A DNA stretch of 64,000 nt from MVRE01 sp015660965. Lineage in GTDB: Archaea; Halobacteriota; Methanomicrobia; Methanomicrobiales; Methanospirillaceae. Where the stretch lies: positions 181,812 to 245,811 of the forward strand of contig JBEKCC010000003.1 of NCBI GenBank assembly GCA_050015095.1, given 5' to 3'. A program made the translations under genes and the position numbers. The notes under the pieces are model-generated. The model saw only the letters and a list, made by a program, of their open reading frames with translations, had not been told where the DNA came from and did not search any database. This document shows, one piece after another, positions 18,165-26,920 of this stretch (positions within the stretch are counted from its first letter, which is position 1; every line of letters begins with the position of its first letter).

Positions 18165-19511
18165 ATGAAATCTATCATCCTTGCAGGAGGTGTCGGAACC
18201 CGGCTCTGGCCGCTTTCCCGCGAATATTACCCAAAACAGTTCATGCAACTTGATCGGCAATCGCTTTTCCAGGACACATATAAACGGGCACTTAAAATTT
18301 CGAAACCCGAAGAAATTCTGGTTGTTACCAATGAAATACATCAATATCTTGCCCAAAACCAAATTGAAGAACTGGGTTATACCGTTCCTACACAAAACCT
18401 TCTGAAGGAACCAGTAGGAAAGAATACATTGCCCGCTATCACATGGGCTATGGCAAAGATCCGAACAAAAGAAGATTCGGCATTTGTAGTGGTCTTTCCA
18501 AGCGATCACCTTTTGGGTGATGAGGCAATTTCCCAGATAATTGAGGCTCAGTCTCTCGCAAAAGACTACCTTGTCACATTTGGTGTGAAACCAAGATCAC
18601 CTCATACTGGTTATGGATATATCAAACCGGGTAAATCGTTGGGAAATGGTGCAGTTGTAGAGGCGTTCCGTGAGAAACCAGATGAAAAAACAGCACAAAA
18701 ATATGTGAAAGAGGGTTATTTTTGGAATAGTGGGATATTCCTTTTGTTCACAAATGTTTTTTTTGATGAACTGAAATGTCACGCCCCTCATTTGTATAAT
18801 GCTTTTGATGGCAAGGAACCTGATTACAAAAGCCTTGATGCAATTTCGATTGATTATGGTTTGCTTGAACATTCTAATCGTGTAGCTGTTATCCCACTCA
18901 ATAGTGTTTGGAGCGATCTAGGAACATTTCGTGCACTCTATGAAGCACAACATCCCGACAAAGAAGGTAATGTCGGTTCTGCAGAGTACATGTCTGCGAA
19001 GAAGAATTATGTGTATGCACCAAAGAAACACGTTGGTTTGATTGGAGTTAACGACCTAATAATAGTTGATACAGCCGATGCACTCCTCGTTTGCGATAAT
19101 CGGTCATCAGATTTGGTCAAACAGCTAGTAAATCGTTATAACAAACAAGGAGATCCAATCACAAAATTCCATAGACAAGTACATCGTCCGTGGGGATCTT
19201 ATACTATACTTGAAACATCGCAATTTTACAAGATTAAACGGGTGACGGTAAAACCGGATCAACAGCTCTCATTACAGCTTCATCATCACCGTAGTGAGCA
19301 TTGGGTTGTTGTCAGTGGTACAGCCCAAGTCGAACTTGATGGTGAGACCCACTTATTACATCAAGGAGAAAGCACATTTGTGCGTAGCGGTATACGGCAC
19401 CGTCTTAGAAATCCCGGGGCCATACCACTTGAAGTGATCGAAGTTCAACTTGGGGAATATCTCGAAGAAGATGATATTGTTCGGTTTGATGACGATTATG
19501 GTAGAAGTTAA
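18165..19511 (+). CDS. manC: Mannose-1-phosphate guanylyltransferase / mannose-6-phosphate isomerase
   Basis: The 448-residue bifunctional enzyme has the nucleotidyltransferase signature AGGVGTRLWPLSREYYPKQF near the start, VFPSDHLL and REKPDEKTAQKYV in the first 350 residues, and a C-terminal cupin isomerase domain (VHRPWGSYTILE, LQLHHHRSEHWVVVSGTA). It makes GDP-mannose, the donor for mannosylated glycans and dolichol-phosphate mannose. It follows a perfect palindrome and an AAATTTAAATT promoter-like stretch about 25 bp upstream. It is convergent with the YgiQ gene. Confidence 0.92.
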   Translation: MKSIILAGGVGTRLWPLSREYYPKQFMQLDRQSLFQDTYKRALKISKPEEILVVTNEIHQYLAQNQIEELGYTVPTQNLLKEPVGKNTLPAITWAMAKIRTKEDSAFVVVFPSDHLLGDEAISQIIEAQSLAKDYLVTFGVKPRSPHTGYGYIKPGKSLGNGAVVEAFREKPDEKTAQKYVKEGYFWNSGIFLLFTNVFFDELKCHAPHLYNAFDGKEPDYKSLDAISIDYGLLEHSNRVAVIPLNSVWSDLGTFRALYEAQHPDKEGNVGSAEYMSAKKNYVYAPKKHVGLIGVNDLIIVDTADALLVCDNRSSDLVKQLVNRYNKQGDPITKFHRQVHRPWGSYTILETSQFYKIKRVTVKPDQQLSLQLHHHRSEHWVVVSGTAQVELDGETHLLHQGESTFVRSGIRHRLRNPGAIPLEVIEVQLGEYLEEDDIVRFDDDYGRS

Positions 19512-19579
19512 AATTACGTCTATATTCTACTGTTGAATTCGCTATCTTCGTTACGTCCTTTTATCTTGATTAAACCAAG

Positions 19580-21367
19580 CTAATTATCAACGAGACATTC
19601 TTTTTTATTGCCGATTAGTTCTTCTCGTCCAACCATTTTAAGTCCTTTTAACACAAATTTCCTGTTTTTGGGATCGCGATATTGCAGGAGTGCTCGCTGT
19701 ATTCTCTTATCTAAACCCTTAGGTACATAAACTGGTTTGAGGGAGAGAGGGTCAAGACCGGTGTAGTACATACAGGTCGACACGCTCATTGGAGTTGGTG
19801 TGAAATCCTGTACTTGTTCTGTATACAAATTATGAGTGTGAATATAGACTGCAAGATCGACCATATCAGCAATTGTACAGCAAGGATGCCCTGATAAGAA
19901 ATAAGGTAGAAGATACTGTCTCTTTGATTTATTCTGCTGGAGTTTTTCAAACCGGCATCTAAATGCTTCAAAAATGGAGCTATCTGGCTTGTTCATACAA
20001 GCAGTAACATGTTGGGAAATATGCTCAGGAGCGACTTTAAGGTGTCCGGAGATATGACGTTTGCAGATCTTTTTAAGATACCCGCTATTATCAGCGAGGA
20101 CAAGGTCATGGCGTATTCCCGAAGAAATAAAAACTTTCCTTACTTTAGGAATCGTTTCCAAACACCCAAGGAGCTCAATCTGTCGTTCATGACTTATTAG
20201 CAGATTTGGACATGATGGACTGCAGAACTTATCTGAACAAGTGCCATATTTATTCCACTGTAAACAATTTAATCCATACATATTTGCTGTGGGTCCACCG
20301 ACATCATGTATAATCCCTTTAAATTCGGGCATCTTCGTCATCTTTTCCACTTCACGTACTATAGACCTAATGCTCCGACTCTGGATTATTCTTCCTTGAT
20401 GATGTGTAAGTGCACAAAATGAGCAGGCCCCAAAACATCCTCGGTGCGAAGTAATAGAGAACTGCACAGATTCAAGAGCGGGTATAGGAAGTTGGTATGA
20501 TGGATGTGTTCGTCGGCTGAATGGAAGGTCGTATATATGATCAATCTCTTCTGTAGTGAGAGGGAGTGCTGGGCGGTTTTGGATGATAACGGTCTTTGGA
20601 TGTAATTGAGCGACAGTATGTCCTCGAATGGGATCTTGTTCTGCGTAATGGATGGCAAACGCCTTTGCGTATTTTTTCTTATCCTGTGAAACCTCTTGGA
20701 ATGAAGGGAGTTCCACAATGTCCTGTTTAGATTTGACTCGCCATTCAGATAGTACTTGTTTATACACAATTCCTCGGATATCTCGGATCTGTTCAATAGG
20801 GACACCAAGATCAAGTTGTTGAGCGATCTCACACATCTGTCGTTCACCCATTCCAAAAACAAGGAGATTAGCAGGTGCATCTGCGAGTATTGATTGTCTA
20901 ACTCGATCTTGCCAAAAATCGTAGTGAGCAAACCTGCGAAGGCTTGCTTCAATACCTCCGATAACAATTGGAATGTCTGGGAAAAGTGCATGGATTCGTT
21001 CCGTATAGACAATTGTTGCTCGATCTGGACGATGTGGGATCCCTCCTGGTGAGTAGACATCTTTGCTACGCCTTTTAAGGTTTGGTGTGAAGTTATTGAC
21101 CATAGAATCGACATTACCTGAAGATATTCCAAAAAAAAGACGGGGTTTACCTAAAACAGTAAAATCTTTATCACTCGTCCAATTAGGTTGTGCAATGATA
21201 CCTATAGCGTAACCAGCATCCCATAGTACCCGCCCAATTAGTGCGGTTCCAAATGATGGATGATCGATGTAAGCATCACCGGTAATAAGTATGATGTCGA
21301 ATTGGGATATGCCAAGCTTTTTGGCTTCTTTAAACGACATCGGAAGAATTGGGGGGTTTGGAAACAT
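19580..21367 (-). CDS. YgiQ-family radical SAM protein
   Basis: The 595-residue protein has an N-terminal cobalamin-binding-like region (FDIILITGDAYIDHPSFGTA) and a radical SAM core with HRGCFGACSFCAL, the CxxxCxxC cluster motif, near residue 315. The C-terminal part (KVAPEHISQHVTACMNKP, DFTPTPMSVSTCMYYTGLDP) is typical of YgiQ/DUF3362 proteins. The family occurs in bacteria and archaea but its substrate is unknown. The start is an ATG. It is convergent with manC across 68 bp and shares a strand with the PPC-domain gene 67 bp upstream. Confidence 0.9.
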   Translation of the reverse strand: MFPNPPILPMSFKEAKKLGISQFDIILITGDAYIDHPSFGTALIGRVLWDAGYAIGIIAQPNWTSDKDFTVLGKPRLFFGISSGNVDSMVNNFTPNLKRRSKDVYSPGGIPHRPDRATIVYTERIHALFPDIPIVIGGIEASLRRFAHYDFWQDRVRQSILADAPANLLVFGMGERQMCEIAQQLDLGVPIEQIRDIRGIVYKQVLSEWRVKSKQDIVELPSFQEVSQDKKKYAKAFAIHYAEQDPIRGHTVAQLHPKTVIIQNRPALPLTTEEIDHIYDLPFSRRTHPSYQLPIPALESVQFSITSHRGCFGACSFCALTHHQGRIIQSRSIRSIVREVEKMTKMPEFKGIIHDVGGPTANMYGLNCLQWNKYGTCSDKFCSPSCPNLLISHERQIELLGCLETIPKVRKVFISSGIRHDLVLADNSGYLKKICKRHISGHLKVAPEHISQHVTACMNKPDSSIFEAFRCRFEKLQQNKSKRQYLLPYFLSGHPCCTIADMVDLAVYIHTHNLYTEQVQDFTPTPMSVSTCMYYTGLDPLSLKPVYVPKGLDKRIQRALLQYRDPKNRKFVLKGLKMVGREELIGNKKECLVDN

Positions 21368-21434
21368 ATGACGATAACCAGAATGGTTAATTACAATATA
21401 TAATCTAAAGAGAGTGCGCAGGGGTTTTTGGTTC

Positions 21435-22010
21435 TTATCGTTGAGTTAAATCTCGTATTATTTCAGCAAGTCCACCAGGCAATTCATCCTTGGCTTGTTC
21501 TTCTGTCGATTTTTCGCCTTTTTGGAGAGGGTTGGATTCTTCACTATCCCCGTTAGAATCATTATCTTGAGAGGAGCCGAGAACAGGGAGATACATTTGC
21601 GTTCGTTGATCAAATTCCCGCCTACCCTGTAGGCCAATAAATTCTGTGATGACCGCTTCTATGATAAGATAGGTAGTCGCTTTTTCCCGTAGACAACCAG
21701 TAAGGGCATGTCCAGCACGTCCAACTGATGCGTGGTAATGGATGTGCGGGCCGCCATCACCAGGATAGATACTCCCAATCCCAAACACTTCCCACCCACC
21801 TTCGAACATTACAAAATGAGGGAGGGGGGGGATCACGGGTTCTTCGGGACCAGTGACCATCCTGCCATTCATCAGGGCCCCAAGAAAAATTACAGATCCT
21901 AATTGAATATTTTTATCAGCTATGAAGCGGCGTATCGATGCAATGAGGTCCTCACCATCGTCAATTCGAATTATAAAGACCCTACCGACTTGCCCCTCAG
22001 CATATTGCAT
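21435..22010 (-). CDS. PPC-domain (DUF296) protein
   Basis: The 191-residue protein has a PPC domain in residues 1-130: LGALMNGRMVTGPEE, FEVFGIGSIYPGDGGPHIHY-like region and HYHASVGRAGHALTGCL, with histidines that may bind metal. The last 55 residues are acidic and low in complexity (SSQDNDSNGDSEESN), probably disordered. In plants the domain is tied to AT-hook DNA-binding proteins; archaeal versions stand alone and their role is unknown. A C8 run on the coding strand encodes its PPLP segment (about 21825-21832), a possible slippage site. Confidence 0.8.
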   Translation of the reverse strand: MQYAEGQVGRVFIIRIDDGEDLIASIRRFIADKNIQLGSVIFLGALMNGRMVTGPEEPVIPPLPHFVMFEGGWEVFGIGSIYPGDGGPHIHYHASVGRAGHALTGCLREKATTYLIIEAVITEFIGLQGRREFDQRTQMYLPVLGSSQDNDSNGDSEESNPLQKGEKSTEEQAKDELPGGLAEIIRDLTQR

Positions 22011-22138
22011 ATACTCAAGTTCCCTCTCTCAAGTTGATATTATTTATGAACTATTCATCATTACTAATGGAATAATAAGGAAAATTGGGTTGGAATTATC
22101 CCCCAAGCTCCCCCCTCTATCCCCAAATTTACTACCAT

Positions 22139-22708
22139 TTAAAATTCAATTTTTGGGGGTGTCTTAATTGCATCTTCAAACTGGAGGTAGTCAAGTTTTA
22201 GTAAACCTATGAGCCGTCCGATAAAGTTCGATGGAATTGTATCAAGCATCGTATTGAATTCTTGCGATATGTTGTTGTAAGTATAACGCTGGCGAGCGAT
22301 CTCGTCTTCCAATCCTTTAATTGAGTCCATAAGGTTAGTGACTGTTGTGGAAGTCTTTAGCTCTGGGTAGTTTTCTGCCACAGCAAATAATCGCCCTAAA
22401 AGTGAACGTGATTCTGCTTCCACTTTATTGAGATCTCCTGGACTGGCGGTAGCAACACTTGTTCGCATTGCAGTTACTCTTTCAAAAGTTTCACGTTCGA
22501 ATTTTGCGTAACTCTTTACCGCACCTAGCAATTGTTCGATCATATCAAGCCTTTTCTTCATTGCGACACGTATCTGTCCAAGTGTTGCCTCAGAAGAATT
22601 CTTCAAGGTGTAGAAACGGTTGTAGATCCCAACTATCCAGAGTATCAACCCAATAACAATGAGGGTAATGACGCCCAATACAATCCATAAAATGATTCCT
22701 TCGAACAT
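22139..22708 (-). CDS. LemA-family membrane-anchored protein
   Basis: The 189-residue protein has one N-terminal membrane segment (IILWIVLGVITLIVIGLILW) followed by an antiparallel helical domain with IYNRFYTLKNSSEATLGQIR, VAMKKRLDMIEQLL and TTVTNLMDSIKGLEDEIARQ. The block KNxxxxAxxxIxVxxKRRxDxIxxL is the LemA signature. LemA proteins are widespread, with the soluble domain outside the membrane, and their function is not settled. An intergenic region of 371 bp lies upstream. Confidence 0.88.
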   Translation of the reverse strand: MFEGIILWIVLGVITLIVIGLILWIVGIYNRFYTLKNSSEATLGQIRVAMKKRLDMIEQLLGAVKSYAKFERETFERVTAMRTSVATASPGDLNKVEAESRSLLGRLFAVAENYPELKTSTTVTNLMDSIKGLEDEIARQRYTYNNISQEFNTMLDTIPSNFIGRLIGLLKLDYLQFEDAIKTPPKIEF

Positions 22709-23079
22709 CGTTTATCAGAATACAGATTATTTTTTTCAAGAGATAAGATAATAGGGAACTAATATCTGATACTTAATGAGTGGATTTGAACACGAAATCC
22801 TAGAAAATAGCAGTGTCGGTTTAATGAAGGTAATCTTTGCATCACCTTTCTTTAAATTATAAAAGGTGATGTCTCACTTGTCGTCTCTTTTTTCCAAAAT
22901 CTTTTGCATAATCTGGTGGAGCTAAGACAGAGACATTACGAGTTACCATACATTAATGGTGAACTATAAAGATTCATTAGGATATAGAAGAAAAAATTGG
23001 AAAGTATAATTGTCTTGATTTCAATATACTTTTAATCAAAAAACCTAATTACTCTCTAACCAACAAAATAAAGAAGAAA
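22709..23079. other. AT-rich intergenic region between lemA and flippase-like gene
   Basis: This 371-bp gap holds no convincing gene; the best open frame, 28 codons at 22776-22862, resembles nothing known. A 10-bp inverted repeat lies at 22840-22871. Divergent promoters for LemA and the flippase-like gene must be here; AT-rich TATA-like stretches near 22970-23040 are too many to choose between. Confidence 0.5.
22840..22871. repeat. 10-bp inverted repeat with 12-nt loop
   Basis: CATCACCTTT (22840-22849) is mirrored by AAAGGTGATG (22862-22871). It could be an operator for the divergent genes or the hairpin of a small transcript. Confidence 0.55.
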
Positions 23080-24048
23080 ATGAGAGGCAGAATCAAAATA
23101 TTAAGTTTTATCGGGATCGTCATTTTTATTTTTATTTTATATCGAATTAATCTCTCTGACATTTTGACAATATTATTGAAAACCAATATACCCCTTCTTT
23201 TTCTTGCTATATCACTAAACTTTATTGCTGTTGTGCCCAAAGCCCTGAAATGGAAAATTATTGTAAATTCACAAAAAAAAGCCTTCAGTTTGATTGAAAG
23301 CATCAAAGCATTTTTTGTGGGTTTTGCATTTTCTACGTTAACACCGGCAAAAGTAGGAGATTTTATTAAAGTATTTTATATAAGTGATAAAGACTACAGA
23401 GTTGGAAAAGCACTTTCAACAATCGTGATTGACCGCCTTATTGATATCGTCTTGCTATTATCTTTGGCCTTAATAGGGATCTACACATTTTCAATCCTAT
23501 TTCATATTGAAATTCTATCTATCGGAACTCTTGTTATTATTGCGATTTCCTTAATACTCGGATTTTATATTATGTTAAACAAAGAAATCTTATCAGCAAT
23601 ATTGAGGCCATTTTTTAACTTTTTTGTACCGAAACAATTGAAAGACAAAATATCTGATTACTATCATGATTTTTTTATTGGACTTTCAATTTATTTTTCG
23701 GACCGTCAATGCTTTTTTTCCAGTATCTTCATTGGAATCGTCTCTTGGATACCTCCCTTTTTATATGCATACGTTTTGGCTCTTTCTATTGGAATTAATG
23801 TGGATATTTTCTTTTTTGTTCTCGTTATACCAATTATAAGTCTACTTGATCTTTTACCGATTAGCATTTCAGGAATCGGCACTCGGGATATAGCATTAAT
23901 TTTTCTCTTTGGGCTTAAAGGAATTGCCCCGGAACAAGCAATTGCATTTTCATTAATCTACTTATTTTTAAGCTATTGGTTAATCGCATTAATTGGTGCG
24001 GCAATTTGGTTAAAATACCCTATTAAAATAGGTAACGAATTCAATTAA
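23080..24048 (+). CDS. Flippase-like integral membrane protein (UPF0104/LPG synthase TM family)
   Basis: The 322-residue protein is almost wholly hydrophobic, with about eight membrane helices. Diagnostic stretches are ALKWKIIVNSQKK, FSTLTPAKVGDFIKVFYIS and ISISGIGTRDIALIFLFGLK, matching the membrane domain shared with lysylphosphatidylglycerol synthase. Stand-alone archaeal versions often sit beside glycosyltransferases and are proposed to move or act on lipid-linked sugars; that role is inferred. The gene is markedly AT-rich. It overlaps the convergent methyltransferase gene by 8 bp. Confidence 0.85.
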   Translation: MRGRIKILSFIGIVIFIFILYRINLSDILTILLKTNIPLLFLAISLNFIAVVPKALKWKIIVNSQKKAFSLIESIKAFFVGFAFSTLTPAKVGDFIKVFYISDKDYRVGKALSTIVIDRLIDIVLLLSLALIGIYTFSILFHIEILSIGTLVIIAISLILGFYIMLNKEILSAILRPFFNFFVPKQLKDKISDYYHDFFIGLSIYFSDRQCFFSSIFIGIVSWIPPFLYAYVLALSIGINVDIFFFVLVIPIISLLDLLPISISGIGTRDIALIFLFGLKGIAPEQAIAFSLIYLFLSYWLIALIGAAIWLKYPIKIGNEFN

Positions 24049-24856
24049 GATTGGAGGTTGTTTTACTCGCTATTACCCCGATTGCGTACGCATAATATTG
24101 TTTTGCTGGAAAAAATTTCTCAATTTTGCCTAAGCGCCACCTTAATGTCACTGAAAAGAGTTCCTTATCATTGGTTGCAAGTGGAGGTAAAACTTGTAAA
24201 CCGAAGATTTCTTCAACGATCAGACCTGCTCGATCGATTGCATTCTTCAATCGAGTTGGAGAATAGTCTTCTTCATACCCAAACTCAAAATTTTTCATCA
24301 TGACCGAAACCCATTTTCCTACTTTATACCACAAACAGTAGGTATTAGGTACGATAACAAGTAGTCTGCCAGTAGGCTTTAATATTCGTGCCATTTCTTT
24401 AATCGCAGATACGTTCATCGGATCTTTGAAGTGTTCAATTACACCAGAATTGTAAATGAAGTCAAAAGTATTGTTTTGAAAAGGCATATCAAAGATATTT
24501 GCAAGAACTACGTGTCGACAATTTTTTTTTGCGTGCTGTAAAGCTGCAGGAGACATATCAATGCCAAACGTTTCATGATGTGTTGAAAAAAGTGCAAGTG
24601 TCTGACCTGTCCCGCACCCAGCCTCTATAACTTTTGAACCGCTTTTCAGATCACTGTCTATATACTTTAAAAAATCAAGATATTTTAAGCTATAATCACT
24701 CGTAATTAATGATTTTGTCCAGACCTTCTCCCAAACATCTTCGGCCATACAGATTGCTACACTTAGTTGCTTGACATATTGGACTGGAAAATATATATGT
24801 CGCGTATCAAAAAAACTCTCATTTTCATTGAGAGCAAAAAATATAGAATCCGCCAT
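24041..24856 (-). CDS. Class I SAM-dependent methyltransferase
   Basis: The 271-residue protein has the SAM-binding motif I VIEAGCGTGQTLALFS, an acidic motif near FGIDMSPAALQHAKK, and motif IV FDFIYNSGVIEHFKDPMN. It belongs to the Methyltransf_11 type that acts on small molecules or lipid-linked substrates. Its neighbours suggest a sugar or lipid substrate in glycan synthesis, but this is inference. It is divergent from the family 2 glycosyltransferase across 58 bp. Confidence 0.84.
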   Translation of the reverse strand: MADSIFFALNENESFFDTRHIYFPVQYVKQLSVAICMAEDVWEKVWTKSLITSDYSLKYLDFLKYIDSDLKSGSKVIEAGCGTGQTLALFSTHHETFGIDMSPAALQHAKKNCRHVVLANIFDMPFQNNTFDFIYNSGVIEHFKDPMNVSAIKEMARILKPTGRLLVIVPNTYCLWYKVGKWVSVMMKNFEFGYEEDYSPTRLKNAIDRAGLIVEEIFGLQVLPPLATNDKELFSVTLRWRLGKIEKFFPAKQYYAYAIGVIASKTTSNLN

Positions 24857-24914
24857 GATTTCGAAATAAGGATCCTTTTAAGGTATTTCTACACAGAGTA
24901 AATAGAGTAATTTT

Positions 24915-25646
24915 ATGATCTCTATTATTATCCCTCTCTATAATGAGAGAGAGAATATCATCCGATACCAACAGGATCTATTTCCTATAATTGATAATAT
25001 AGCATTGACCTACAATGAAAAAATTGAATATATCATGATTGATGATGGTAGCAAGGATGATACTGTTGCACAACTTAGAAAAGTTGCGAATGGACGTTTG
25101 GATACTACGATACTTTATCATGAGATCAACAGAGGTATGGGAAATGCTATAAAAACGGGTGTTGCAGCAAGTAAAGGAGAATTCATCATAACGATGGATG
25201 CTGATCTTACATTCCGACCAGCGGATGTTTCCAAACTTATCGAAAAGCTCAGGGAAACAGGAGCTGACTGCGTATCCGGTTCACCTTATCTTCAAAAGGG
25301 ATTAATAGAGGAAGTGCCCCCATTCAGATTGTTCCTTAGTAAAACAGTAAATTTTCTTTACCGTCTTTTGCTAAGATCTAACATTACTTGTGTTAGTCCG
25401 ATTTTTCGCTTATATAAGCGGCAGATTTTTAATGAGATGAAAATTACAAGTAGTAATTTTGAGATTAATGCAGAAATTATATCAAAATTAATTATGACAG
25501 GAAAAAAGGTAGTTGAAGTTCCGGTCCCATTGCTCAAGAGACGTTTTGGAAATTCAAAAATCAACATAATAAAAGAAATAAAAAATTATCTTTCCCTATT
25601 TTACAAAATTTTCAGGACGAAATATCTTCATAAAGAATGGATATAA
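24915..25646 (+). CDS. Family 2 glycosyltransferase (dolichol-phosphate mannosyltransferase type)
   Basis: The 243-residue GT-A fold enzyme shows MISIIIPLYNERENI, IMIDDGSKDDT and the DxD-like metal site MDADLTF, the usual polyprenyl-phosphate sugar transferase pattern. It has no C-terminal membrane helices, so it is the soluble or peripheral type. GDP-mannose from ManC is a plausible donor. It is AT-rich, unlike the GC-rich wecB that follows after 129 bp. Confidence 0.88.
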   Translation: MISIIIPLYNERENIIRYQQDLFPIIDNIALTYNEKIEYIMIDDGSKDDTVAQLRKVANGRLDTTILYHEINRGMGNAIKTGVAASKGEFIITMDADLTFRPADVSKLIEKLRETGADCVSGSPYLQKGLIEEVPPFRLFLSKTVNFLYRLLLRSNITCVSPIFRLYKRQIFNEMKITSSNFEINAEIISKLIMTGKKVVEVPVPLLKRRFGNSKINIIKEIKNYLSLFYKIFRTKYLHKEWI

Positions 25647-25775
25647 CCAAGATTGATTGACAATATTGTACAAATTTTTTATATTTTTGACATTCGAAAT
25701 TTTTTTTTGACTGAGTGCAGGAATTTATGGAAATTTCCTTAACTTAAAATACGAATCATTTGATAACCAACTACC

Positions 25776-26870
25776 ATGATTGCTGTCATTCTTGGTACCC
25801 GTCCTGATATCATCAAGATGTCTCCAATTATCAGATCCTGCGAAAAAAATGGTGTAGATTATTTTGTTCTCCACACCGGCCAGCATTATTCGTATGAGAT
25901 GGACCGGGTCTTCTTTGAGGAACTCGGCCTTCCCGCACCGGACTTCAATCTCGATGTTGGGTCAAAGAGCCATGCGGAGCAGACTGGCCTGATCATGACC
26001 GGGATCGAGAAGATCCTAAAAAAGGAGAGACCAGATGTAGTGCTCGTACAAGGGGACACTAACACAGCCCTTGCCGGAACCCTTGCTGCATCCAAGTGCT
26101 ATGTCCGCGAAGGTTCCTCGCAGCCCATCGATGTCGGGCATGTCGAGGCAGGCCTGCGGAGTTTCGACCGCTCGATGCCGGAGGAGGTGAACCGGATCGT
26201 TGCAGATCATCTCTCCCGGTATCTTTTTGCCCCGACAGAAAAGGCACGGGAGTACCTCTGCCGTGAGGGGATCCCCGACGAGAAGATATTCGTTACAGGC
26301 AACACGATTGTAGACGCCGTCCGGGAGACCCTCTTCCTCTCGAAGAAACGGGCGGATACCCTAAGGGACCTCGGTCTCTCTTGTGACAGTTATTTCCTCG
26401 TCACCCTGCACCGGCAGGAGAACGTCGATAATAAGCAGCGGCTGAAAGGAATCCTTGACGGCCTCGCACAAATCCATGAACGGGCCGGGATGCTCCTTGT
26501 CTTCCCGATCCATCCTCGGACGGAAAGAATGATCACATCGTTTGGACTGAAATTGAAAGGGTTCCAGATAATCAAGCCACTCGGTTTTCTGGATTTTCTC
26601 CAGCTCGAATCCCATGCCCGCCTCGTCCTCACGGATTCCGGGGGCGTGCAGGAAGAAACGTGTATCCTCAATGTCCCGTGTGTGACCATCCGGGATTCCA
26701 CCGAAAGGCCAGAGACGGTCGATGTGGGAGCAAACATCATCGCAGGTGTCGACCCGGTCTCCATCATCGAAGCTGCAGACCGGATGCTTACATGTTCAAG
26801 ATCATGGAAGAACCCGTTCGGTGACGGCAAGACCGGCGACCGGATTATTAAGATTCTCACGCCGATGTGA
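25776..26870 (+). CDS. wecB: UDP-N-acetylglucosamine 2-epimerase (non-hydrolysing)
   Basis: The 364-residue enzyme has MIAVILGTRPDIIKMSPII, GHVEAGLRSFDRSMPEEVN, the substrate-site DSGGVQEET and the histidine in HTGQHYSYEMDR. It converts UDP-GlcNAc to UDP-ManNAc for surface glycans. Base composition turns GC-rich from about residue 20 onward, in sharp contrast with the genes before it, which suggests a separate history. The stop lies 51 bp from the convergent membrane glycosyltransferase gene. Confidence 0.92.
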   Translation: MIAVILGTRPDIIKMSPIIRSCEKNGVDYFVLHTGQHYSYEMDRVFFEELGLPAPDFNLDVGSKSHAEQTGLIMTGIEKILKKERPDVVLVQGDTNTALAGTLAASKCYVREGSSQPIDVGHVEAGLRSFDRSMPEEVNRIVADHLSRYLFAPTEKAREYLCREGIPDEKIFVTGNTIVDAVRETLFLSKKRADTLRDLGLSCDSYFLVTLHRQENVDNKQRLKGILDGLAQIHERAGMLLVFPIHPRTERMITSFGLKLKGFQIIKPLGFLDFLQLESHARLVLTDSGGVQEETCILNVPCVTIRDSTERPETVDVGANIIAGVDPVSIIEAADRMLTCSRSWKNPFGDGKTGDRIIKILTPM

Positions 26871-26920
26871 AATGGTGATTCTTTTTGCTGTTGTAAGGTG
26901 TGTGCCAGACAAAATTGAGA

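Noticed and set aside
22776..22862. 28-codon open frame in the lemA-flippase gap
   Set aside because: It is too short, has no visible ribosome-binding site or similarity, and overlaps the inverted repeat.
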